Positions 28,302 through 38,900 of a stretch of DNA of 64,000 bases are shown piece by piece. The stretch comes from Streptomyces griseoloalbus (lineage in GTDB: Bacteria; Actinomycetota; Actinomycetes; Streptomycetales; Streptomycetaceae), in contig BMUD01000010.1 in the NCBI GenBank assembly GCA_014650015.1, positions 124,001 through 188,000 of the forward strand. The letters run 5' to 3'. The notes beneath the pieces were generated by a model. That model had not been told where the DNA came from, ran no database searches, and saw only the letters and a program-made list of their open reading frames with translations. The translations under genes and the position numbers were made by a program. Position 1 is the stretch's first letter, and every line of letters begins with the position of its first letter.

Positions 28302-28865
28302 GTGGCGATGTGGGATCGGCTCAAGGACCAGGCCAGGACTCTCCAGCAGTCCCAGGGCGCAAGGGCGGGAGGCGCACAGCCGCCGCAGGCGCGGGGGCAG
28401 GGGCACGGCTCGTCCTCCGGCGGCTCCAAGGCGCAGCTGATGGGGCTGTTCAAGTCCCAGCTCGCGTCGGCCAAGGCCGAGCTCAAGAGCGGCGCCTACC
28501 GGGACGCCAGCATGGCGATGTGCGCGCTGGTCGCCGCGGCCGACGGACGGGTCGAGCCGGCGGAGCGGCAGCGGGTGGAGGAACTGATCGTCTCCAACGA
28601 GGTGTTGCAGAACTTCCCGGCGGACCAGCTCCGCAAGCGGTTCAACGAGCATGTGGACCGGCTCACGTCCAGCTTCGAGCTGGGCAAGGCGCGGGCGCTG
28701 GAGGACATCGCCAAGGCGGCGAAGAAGCCGGTCGAGGCCCGGGCGGTCGTCCAGACCGGCATCGTCGTCGCCGGTGCCGACGGCAGCTTCGAGCCGGCCG
28801 AGCAGTACGCCATTCGCGAGGCCTGCTCGGCCCTCGGACTCTCACCGACGGAGTTCGGTATCTGA
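28302..28865 (+). CDS. TerB-family (tellurite resistance-type) protein
   Basis: A 187-residue soluble protein. After a Gln/Gly/Ser-rich linker, the TerB helical domain is seen: DASMAMCALVAAADGRVEPAERQRVEELI and ARAVVQTGIVVAGADGSFEPAEQYAIREACSALGL, each with an acidic AADG/GADG motif that could bind metal. TerB proteins are linked to tellurite and phage or envelope stress, with poorly defined function. GTG 28302 has GAGG ten bases before it; ATG 28308 is an alternative. Its 3' end overlaps the convergent megasynthase gene by 24 bp. Confidence 0.8.
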   Translation: MAMWDRLKDQARTLQQSQGARAGGAQPPQARGQGHGSSSGGSKAQLMGLFKSQLASAKAELKSGAYRDASMAMCALVAAADGRVEPAERQRVEELIVSNEVLQNFPADQLRKRFNEHVDRLTSSFELGKARALEDIAKAAKKPVEARAVVQTGIVVAGADGSFEPAEQYAIREACSALGLSPTEFGI

Positions 28866-29977
28866 CGGCCTCTCCCGGCGAGCGGAGCCCGCCGCCGTGT
28901 CGAGGGTGTGGCCGAGCAGGTGCAGCGGGGCCGCCGTGATCCCGGCTCCTTCCATGGCCTCCCAGTGGGCGCGCGCCGCCGCCGCGTCCACCAGGCCGTG
29001 CACCGGCGGCAGCCGGTGACCCGCGGCGTGCAGCAGGGACTCGGTGCGGCAGGAGGCCAGGGTTCCCTCGATCCAGGGCTGGGCGAGATGGCCGGCCGCC
29101 GCAGCGGCCGGGAGGTCGGAGGCGACTTCCCGGTCGGTGCGGCCGACATGCAGCAGGCCGCCGCCCAGGACCAGCACGTCGCGCCGTTCACGCATGCGGG
29201 CCAGGGCCCGCTCGGTGTCGAAGCAGTGCGGGAAGGAATCGTCGACCACGACGGCACCGGGCCGGAGCCGGTCGACGTCGAGCACGGCGGTCGCACCGCT
29301 GACCGCCGTCACGAGCAGATCCGCGCCGTGGACCGCTTCCGGCAGCATCCCCTGTGACTCGGCGATCGCCACGTCGCCGGCCAGCCCGCGTTCGCGCAGC
29401 CGGCGTCCGAATTCCGCCAGCCGTGGTCCACTGCCCCGCACATCGCACAGCAGCAGTCGCCGCGGCGGACGAGCCGCCAGGGACAGCAGCAGTTCGAGCG
29501 AGGAGGCACCGATCGAACCCAGCCCCGCGAACGCCACATCGAGGTCCGCCAGATCCCGGCCCGTGGCCTCGAGCGCGGCGTGCACGGTCCTGACCACCGA
29601 CACCACCGTCGCCGCGTGCCCCGTCGTCACCGTCGACGGGTACTGCTGGAACCGCAGCACCTCGAAGCCGTAACCGGTCAGCGACGGGATCATGCCGGCG
29701 AGGGACACACAGCGCGCGCCCAGGGAGGCGGCCAGCGACACCGCACGAGCGGTGTGGCCCACCAGACCGGCCTCCCGGCCGAGTTCGTCGGCGAAGAGCG
29801 GGACGCAGACGAAGCCCGACCGGCCCAGCGGTGTCCCCACCGTCTCCAGCAGCCGCGGGCCACCGTCGGGGAACAGCAGGTCACGCACCTCGGCCCGCGG
29901 CAGCGCCCCCTCGGGCAGTCCCGCCAGCCGCGCGAGATGGTCCGGCGCGGGCAGATAGCCGACGAGCGCCGCGTCCA
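28842..29977 (-). other. C-terminal acyl-ACP-reductase (AAR)-like domain of megasynthase
   Basis: The last 375 residues have no C, TE or SDR-type R-domain motifs. They match the plan of cyanobacterial long-chain acyl-ACP reductase, which is about 340 residues. TTGHAATVV (near residue 3751) corresponds to the TTGNTHT region. AGLGSIG (3784-3790) is the NAD(P)H loop. VDDSFPHCF followed by VLVLGGGLLHVG corresponds to the IDGGYP and LNGG segments. LASCRTESLL (Cys3943) aligns with the ACFAEAMLL segment holding the acyl-enzyme cysteine. Comparison was by eye from memory of the family. The domain would reduce the carrier-bound thioester to an aldehyde. Confidence 0.65.
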
Positions 29978-32900
29978 TCGTCTCCCGCCGCCTCCTCGGC
30001 GAGGGCAGCTGGGCTTCGTGTCCTGCCGCCGCCCGTATCAGACGGTCGCGTACCGAGCGGGCGAAGCCGTCCAGCGCGGCCGGCGAGAACGCGGCGGCCG
30101 CGCCACGGACCGTGACCCGCAGTCCGTCACCGTCGGGCCGCACCGCCATGAACAGGTCCGTCGTGGACGACGGCGGCAGAAAGGTGCTGTCGCCCCCTTC
30201 CCACGAGACCCGCAGCGCGCCGTCGCCCCGGGGCGCCAGCGCGGCGAAGTCCAGGTAGGTGAAGAAGAACTGCGAGGTCACGGGCAGCCCGTCGGCGTGC
30301 CGCGGCACCACGTCCTCGTGGGCCCGCGCCTCCTCGGCCTCCGCCGCGATGCGGCGCAGAGCCGCACCGAAGTCACCGTCCCCGAGCGGTGATGCGGCCG
30401 CACCGGCCGGCCTCACCGGCACGGCGGTGGCGAACGGCCCGAAGATTTCGTGCGCGCCGGGCAGCGCCCGGTCCCGGCCGCTCACCGCCAGGCCCACGAT
30501 CAGGTCAGGCCGGCCCGTCACCGCAGCCAACTCCTGGTAGTAGGCGGTCAGCAGTGGTGCGTACAGCGTGGTCCGCGCGGCCGAGGCGACCGTGCGCAGC
30601 ACGGCCGTCAGGGACGCGTCGAGCGTGAACTCCGCCGAGTCGAACCGGACGTCACCGTTCGCGGCGGCGGTACGCAAGCCCGGCGGCCGGTACGGTGCGC
30701 TCAGCCGGACGGAGCGGGCCCGGTGCTCCACCGAGGCCGGCGTGCCGGTGCCACTGTCGGTGTCGGTGTCGGTGTCGGCAGCGCGCGTCGCGGACGCCGC
30801 CTGCGCCAGGACGTGGTCGCGGAAGCCGGTCCGCGGCGCGGGCGGCCGAGGCGGGGCGCCGTCGGCCAACCGGCTGTACACCTCGGTGAGTTCCCGCATC
30901 AGCAGCGCCGCGCTGTAACCGTCGCCGATGAGGTGGTGCGCGTGCGCCAGCAGGACGTGCCGGTGCGGGTCGAGGGTGAGCAGCCGAAGGCGCAGCAGCG
31001 GCCACGCCCAGGGTTCCAGACGCCGCTCCGCCTCGGACGCGGCCCGCTCGTCCACCTCGGAGAGGTCGCCGACCGTCTCGAAGGCGACCGGCAGCCGCAG
31101 CGATCGGGGCAGCTCCTGCTGGACGGGCGGACGGGCACCGGCGGGAAAGACGGTGCGCAGCATGCCGTGCCGCTCCACCAGCACGTCCACCGCCCGCTGG
31201 AAGACATCCGGATCCAGCGGTCCCGACAGCCGGAGCCGCGCAAGCCACGTCCCGCCGCCCGGCGCGATCGCCTCGGCGAGCAGGAACCCACGCTGGCCGG
31301 GGGTGACGGGGAACGGGGCCGTGTCGTCGTCGGCGGCCGGAACGGGCGGGGCGGCCGGTCCGGCCGTGATCACGGAGTCCCGCCCTGCGGTGACGGCGTC
31401 CACGGCCTGCGCCAGCGCGGCGAGCGTGCGGTGACGGTAGATCACGGTCGGCCGGGGCAATGGGCCCGCGTGCTCCGCGAGCCGCGCGAACACCTGGAGC
31501 ACGAGCAGCGAGTCGCCGCCCAGCGCGAAGAAGTCGTCCTCCCGGCACACGCCGGTCACCCGCAGGATCTCCGACCAGATCGCCGCCAGCCGCCGCTCGG
31601 TCGCCGTGGCGGGGGGAGTCCCCCCGGCACCGGACGACGTGTCCGGCCCTTCGGCAACCACCCCGGTGACCCGCGTCAACGCCGACCGGTCGACCTTGCC
31701 GGTTCCGGTCAGCGGCAGCGCGTCGACGAACGTGATCCGTGCCGGGACCATGTACGACGGCAGCAGCCCGGCCAGATGCCGGCGCACCTCACCGGCGGAC
31801 GGCCGCCCGGCACCGGCCCGCGCGGTGACGAAGGCGAGCAGCCGCCCCTCGCGCGCGATCACCACGGCCCCCGCGACACCGGGACATGTCTGGAGCACGG
31901 CCTCGACCTCTCCCGGCTCCACCCGGTTCCCACGGATCTTCACCTGGTCGTCGATCCGGCCCAGGAACTCCAAGGCACCGTCCGCGGACCGGCGCACCCG
32001 GTCCCCGCTGCGGTACCAGCGCCGCCCCGCGCGCAGCGTGAACGCCCGTGCGGTCAACTCCGGTTCGCCCAGGTAGCCGGGCGTCAGGCCGACGCCGGCG
32101 ATGAGGAGCTCCCCGGCCTCGCCCACCCCGCACACGGCACCGTCGGCGTCGACCACCTCCAGCTCGGCCCCGGCCGCGGGACGCCCGATCGGCAGCCGCC
32201 GTACCTCCTCGCCGGGGCGCGCGTCGACGATGTGGCACGTGGCGTTGACGGTCGTCTCGGTCGGCCCGTACAGATTCGCGATCCGCGTGCCGCTCCCCAA
32301 CAGGTCGAACCACCGGCGCACATGGTCCACGGGCAGCGCCTCACCGCCCACGTGCACCCAGCGCAGCGCGGACAGGTCCACCGGCCCCGCCCCTCGCCCC
32401 GCCCGGGCCTCGGCGGCCGACAGCACCTGCTCCCACAGCGTCGGAACCGAGCTCCACACGGTCACCCGCGTCCGCTCCACGTGCTCCAGCAGCAGCTCGG
32501 GGTCCCGCAGCAGGTGCCGTGGCACGGTCACCACGGTGCCGCCGGCCAGCAGCGGCGCGAGCAACTGGCGTACCGAGGCGTCGAAGCACGGCGACGCCGT
32601 CTGCGCGAGGCGGTCCTCGGCCCCGTACCCGAAGGTGTCGACGGCCCAGTCGAGGTAGTTCTCCATCGCCCGGTGGGTGATCGGCACCGCCTTCGGGCGT
32701 CCGGTCGACCCCGAGGTGAAGATGACGTACGCGATCGCCCCGGCGTCGGAGGCGGCGACGAGACCGCCGTGGTCCGCCGGTGCCTCCCAGGGACCCTCGG
32801 TCGCCACCGTCCGTACGCCGCTCAGCGCCCCGGCGATGCCCAGGGTGGGGGAGTGGCACACCACCGTGGTGGCGCCCGTACGGGTCAGCTGATCGGCGAG

Positions 32901-35900
32901 CCGTGCCCGGGGATGCTCCGGATCCAGCGGGACCCAGCCGGCCCCGGCCCGCAGGATGCCCACCACACCCACCACGGTGTCCGCGCCCGGCTCGGTGAGC
33001 AGCCCGACCAGGTCACCCCGTCCGACGCCGAGCGCGCGCAGCCGCGCGGCGAGCAGGGCCGAGGCGCGGTCGAGCGCCCCGTAGGTGAGGGACACCTCGC
33101 CCGCGTCGACGGCGATCGCGCCGGGGCGCGCACGGAACCGGTCCAGCAGCCGGGCGGCCAGGGGACGGCTCCCGTCGGTCCGCTCGCGCGGCGCCGGTTT
33201 TGCGGGCGCGTCCTGCGTGCGCAGCGCCGCCGCCAGTTCCGCGCGGAACTCCCGGTCCAGACCGGCCACGGTCGCCCGCTCGAACAGCGGCGCGGGGAAG
33301 TTCCACGACATGCGCAGCACCGGACCGTCCGCCCAGCACAGCAGCGTCAGCCTGGTCGCGGCCGACCCGGTGCCGGCCGCGGTCGCCCGCACCTCCACCG
33401 GGCAGCCCGTGGCGGCCGCGGCCGGGAAGCGGGCGAAACTGAAACCCGCCGGGCTCACCGTGCGGGGACCGTCACCGGCGGCGGGCAGCAGCCGCGCAAG
33501 GTCCAGGCTGCTCAGCCCGGCGTGCCGCTCGCTGTCCAGCCACACGCGGCGCAGCCGCTGCGCCAGCGTCGTGACCTCGTCGTCGACCGCCACCTCGCAC
33601 AGCAGCGGAAGGGTGTCGGCGAGCGGCCCGACGAGCCGCTCCACCCCGTCGAAGCGGTCGTCCCGGCCGGCCCTGGCCACGTTCACGGCGACGTCCCGGC
33701 GCCCCGTCCACCGTGCGAGGCAGCGCACGTAGGCGGCGAGGAGCAGATGGAACACGGACACACCGTGCGCGGCGGCCAGTCGTCCCAGCCCGGCGGTCGC
33801 GTCCGTGTCGAGCACGCCGTGGTGCTGCACGATCGGGCCTGTCGCCGGCGCCTCGGGATCGCCGTCGTAGGGCAGCCGCAGCGGTTCACCGCGCGCGGCG
33901 AGACGCTCCGCCCAGTAGGTCTGGACGGCATCCGCCACACCGGGACGCCTCGTGCTCGCCGCGTACCGGGCGAAGTCGGGCGCGGGGAGCGCCGCCGGCG
34001 CCGCGCGTTCTCCGTTCCACAGCGCGGTGTACGAGGCCCACAGCTCCTCGGCGAGGATGTTCAGGCTGTACCCGTCGGCCGCCGCATGGTGCACGACCAG
34101 CAGCAGATGGGCGAGCCCCGGCTCCTGGCGCAGCAACGTGGCGCGCACCGGGGGGCGCGCCGCCAGGTCGAAGGGCCGGTTGCACACGTCCGCCTCGATG
34201 CCGGCCACGTCGTCGGCGGCGCAGTCGAGCACCTCGTACCAATCCGCCACCGCGACCGGCGGCGTCACGCGCTGCATCGGCTCGGGGCCCGAGTCGTCCA
34301 CGCGCAGCCGCAGCATGCCGTGCCGTTCGGCCAGGGCCGACAGTGCCCGGCCGAGGAGGCCGGGGTCGAGGGGGCCCCGGACCGTCAGCCGCAGATGACC
34401 GCGGGCCTGGACGTCCGGGTGGAGCCGGCTGCTGGTGTGCAGCGCGAGCTGAACGGGCGTCAGCGCGAACGGCGCCTCCTGCGGGCGGTCCGCCGTCCGA
34501 TCGCCGAGGTGGGCGGCGAGTTCGCGTATCGTCCGGTGTTCGAAGAAGAGCGTGGTGGGCAGGTCCCGCCCCAGCTTCCGCTCCAGACGCTTGACGAGAT
34601 CGACGGCGCCCAGCGAATCCAGTCCGAGGGTCAGGAACGGCGTGTCGTCGTCGACCGCCGATGCCGGGATCCCCAGGGACTGCGCCAGGAGTTCCCTCAG
34701 CACGACGGCCGCACCGGACGTGACCGATGGCCGAACCGACGCGCTAGCGGTCCGCTCCACAGCCGGACGTGCCACGGATACCGGATCGGATGCCGGATCG
34801 GATGTCGCATGGAGCGCCGGGCCGGATGCGGGATCGGGCGCCGGGTGGGTGGTCGAGTCGGATGCCGGAGCGAGTGCCGGGCCGGATGTCGCATGGAACG
34901 CCGCGCCGGATGTCGCATTGGGCGCCGGACCGGGCGCCTGATCGGCCAGGATCACCTGTGACACGTCCCTGCCGCACGCCGACCGCAGTGCCGCCAGTGC
35001 GGGCACCGTCGACAGCGGCCGGCCCGCGGCGCCCGCCAGAGCACCGGAGCCCCCGGCGGCGAGGCCCGTCTCGCGGAACGGACCGAAGTTCACCGACAGC
35101 CAGGGGCGGCCCGCAGCGCGCTCGGCCGCGGCGAACGAGTCGAGGAACGCGTTGGCCGCCGCGTAGGCGCCCAGCGCGCCGGCCAGTCCGGGAAGCACCG
35201 ACGCCACCGAGGAGAACGCGACACACACTCCGGGACGCTGCCCGTGCCGGTCCAGCGCCTCGGCGAGCAGGACGGTGCCGAGCGTCTTCGCCCCCAGGGC
35301 GTCCGTCATCTCCCGGACCTCCGTCCCGCGCAGAGTGCCGGGCCGGGCGACCCCGGCCGCGTGGAAGACGGCATCCAGCGGCGGCAGCCCGGCCACGAGC
35401 CGCTCGACGTCCTCCGGCACGGTGAGGTCGGCCACGACGTAGCGGGCGTCCGCGCCGAGAGTGGCGAGCTCCTCCAGCACGCCCTCGGGCGGGCGGGAGG
35501 AACGTCCCGCCAGCACCACAACGGGCCGTCCACGGCCCGCGAGTTCCCGGGCCAGAGCGGACCCGATGCCTCCGCCGCCGCCCGTGATCAGGTACGCCCC
35601 GTCGGCGGGCAGCCGGTCCGCGCCGGCCGGTCCCCCCTCGCCCCCCGGCACGACCGCCCGCACCCAACGCCGCCCCTCCCGCCAGGCGACCGTCCCGTCC
35701 GCCGGCGGCGCCGCGGCTTCGGCGACCAGCGCCCGCAGCCGCTGCTCCTCGTCGTCGAGGGAGGAGAGATCGACCCAGTTCGCGACCACCCCCGCCGACT
35801 CCTCGGACACGGCCAGGGAGAGTCCGCCGAGGATCGCCTGGGCCGGGTCCGGACGCTCCACGCCGAGCCCGGTGACGTGCGCGTCCCGGGTCACGACCAG

Positions 35901-38900
35901 AAGCCGGCGCGCACCGGTCCGGTCGAGCAGCGCGAGCGCCTCGCGCAACGCCGTGACCGCCTCGCGCTGCCCCTGTTCGAGGTCCGCGACGGTCCGGGGC
36001 CGGGACACCCCGCCGAGCAGGATCACGGTCCGCGGGGCGTCGGCGTCACCGGTCCCCGTGACCGCGCGCACGCCCCGGGCGGCCAGACCGTCCGCCAGCC
36101 GCCGCACCGCCGCCCCGGCCGCACCGCTCACCACCACGGCACCGGTCGGCTCCTCACCGGACAACGGCGCCGACCGCCACACGACGTCGTGCAGCAGCCC
36201 GTGCGGGGCGGGCTCGGGCCAGTACCTGCGCCGCCGGTACGGGTAGGGCGGCAGCGGCACCCGTCCGCCTCCCGCGTCGAGCACGGTACGGTCCACCGGC
36301 ACACCCCGGACCCACAGCCGTGCCACCGTCTCCAGCAACTCCCGCGCCCCACCCCGCGCGTCCCCGGCACCGTACGGATCCACCGGCGCGGACATCACGA
36401 GGACCTCGCCGCCGGCTGCGGCCGCCCGTATCGAACCGGCGAGGTTCTCACCCGTACCGAGCTCCACGAACGTGTCGTAACCCTCCTCCACCAGACGCGC
36501 CACGGCCCGGTCGAACCGCACCGGCCGCAGCGCGTGTTCGCGCCAGTGGTCCGGATCCATCGGCGGCTGCCACGCCGCGGTGAGCGTGCTCATCACCGCC
36601 ACGGAGGGCGACGCCGGCGCCAGCCCGCGCGCCGCGTCCGTCAGGGCCTGCGCGACCGGCTCCATCAGCGGGGAGTGAAAGGCGCGTGACACCCGCAGCG
36701 GGTGCACCGTCGCACCCCGCTCGCCGAGCCGCGCGGACGCCTGGCGGACCGCGTCGGGCGTTCCGGAGATCACCAGCCGACCGGGCCCGTTGTACGCCGC
36801 GACCGCCAATTCCCCGCCGCGGGCGTCCACCAGGGCGGCCACCTCGTGCTCCTGTGCACCCCGTACGGCGGCCATGGCGCCCGGTGCGGTCGACCCGCCC
36901 ATGAGCCGGCCCCGTTCCGCCGCGAACGTCACCGCCTCGCGCAGCGACAGCGAGCCTCCGACACACGCGGCCGCCAGTTCTCCGACACTGTGCCCGACGA
37001 CCGCGTCGGGGCGTACGCCCCATGCCATCAGCTGCCGGGCGAGGGCGACGCCGTGCGCGACGAGCAGCGGCTGCGCCACCTCCGTCGCGGCCAGGTCGTC
37101 GGCGGCCACCTCGCCGTCGACGCACCAGTCCGCCAACTCCCGCCCGCGCACTGCCCCGACCAGCGCCGACGCCTCGTCGAGCGTGTCGCGGTACACCGGT
37201 GCCGTCGCGTACAACGCCCGGCCCGGACCCGGGCGCAGAGCCCCCTGACCGGGCAGGACGAAGACGGTCCGGGGGCGGCGCGTCACCGTCCCCGTGATCA
37301 CGCCCTGCCGCGCCGGCCCCTCGGCGGCGCACGCCGCCGCGAGCCGCTCACGCAGGTCGCCGTCGGCCACCAGCGCGAGGCGGTGGGGGCGGTCGTCACG
37401 TGCTGTTCCGGCGACCCGGCAGACGTCGGCTTCGTCGAGTTCCGGGTGGTCGCGCAGATGCTCCCCGAGACGCGACGCCCAGGCCGCCAGCCCTTCCGCG
37501 CTGCCCGCCGACAGGGTCAGCAGATGCGGGCCGCCGCCGCCCCGGCGCGGGGCACGCACCGGGGCGGGCGGGGCCTGCTCCAGGACGGCGTGCGCGTTGG
37601 TGCCGCCGAATCCGAACGCATTGACGCCCGCCCTGCGTGGTCCGCGGGACTCCCAGTCGGTCGGCTCGGTGACCAGGGCGAACCCGGATTCCGCCACCGC
37701 ACGGGAGGGGGAGGCGTGATGCAGGGACGCGGGCAGCCGACCGTGACCGAGGGCCAGGACGACCTTCACCAGCGAGGGCAGCGCGGCGGCGTTCAGCAGA
37801 TGCCCGACGTTGGTCTTCACCGAGCCGAGCAGCCGGGGCCGGCCGTCCGGGTGGGGCGGGAAGGCGTGCGCCAGGGACCGCAGTTCGATGGGGTCGCCGA
37901 CGGCGGTACCCGTGCCGTGCGCCTCGACGTACGTCACCGACGCCGGGTCGACCCCGCAGTCCCGGTAGGCCCGGTCGATCACCTCGCGCTGGCGCAGCGG
38001 ATTGGGCGCCAGCAGGCTCAGGGACGTGCCGTCGTTGTTGACGGCGGTGCCGCGGACGACGGCCAGCACCTCGTCCTCGTCGCGGTGGGCGTCCGTGAGC
38101 GGCCGCACCACGAGGGCCGCCCCGCCCTCGCCCGGCACGAACCCGTCCGCCGCGGAGCTGAAGGCGCGGCTGCGTCCGGTCGGCGACAGGGCCCGAGCCG
38201 CCTCCAGGGCTTCGTGCGCGGCCGGGGTGAGATGCAGGTTGACCCCGCCGACGACCGCCAGGTCGCACTCACCGTCCGCGAGGCTGCGCCGGGCCAGATG
38301 CAGCGCCACCAGGCCCGAGGAGCAGGCGGTGTCCACGGCGAGCGCCGGACCGTCCAGATCGAGGCAGTGCGCCACGCGGGCGGCGACGAGGTTGGGCAGG
38401 GTGCCGGTCAGTGCGGCCTCGGCCGGGGGCGCGGCGCCGGGCGCGGCATCGGCGAGGATTTGCCGGTAGCCGCTGTCGCCGACGGCGGCGAAGACGCCGA
38501 TCCGCAGGCCCCGGCGGCGCGGTCCGGCGTATCCGGCGCGTTCCAGTGCCTCGTGGGCGAGTTCGAGGAAGACACGCGCCTGCGGGTCGAGCGCGCGGGC
38601 TTCCTCGGCCCCGATCCCGAAGTGGTCGGCGTCGAGGGCGGCGGGGTCGTCCAGGAAGGCCCCCCAGCGTCCCCCTTCCGCCGCTGGAGCACGGCCGGCC
38701 GTGCTCCAGCGGTTCGCGGGCACCGCGGTCACGGCGTCGCGGCCGGCCGCCAGCAGATCCCAGAACTCCTCCGGCGTACCGGCCCCGGGGAACCGGCACG
38801 CCAGCCCCACCACGGCGGTCACCGATCCCTGCGCCGGCGCCGCGCCGTCCGCCGCCCGGCGCTGCGACGGCCGTTGCCCCGCTGTGTCCGCGACCGCGTC

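Noticed and set aside
30720-30790. Repeat of GTCGGTGTCGGTGTCGGTG in the last condensation domain
   Set aside because: It encodes a short Thr-Asp linker run (TDTDTDS) inside the domain and keeps the frame; simple slippage repeat without further meaning.
30450-34961. A 1503-codon open frame antisense to the megasynthase
   Set aside because: It is fully covered by clear PKS/NRPS domains on the other strand, has no recognisable domain and arises because stop codons are rare in such GC-rich DNA.
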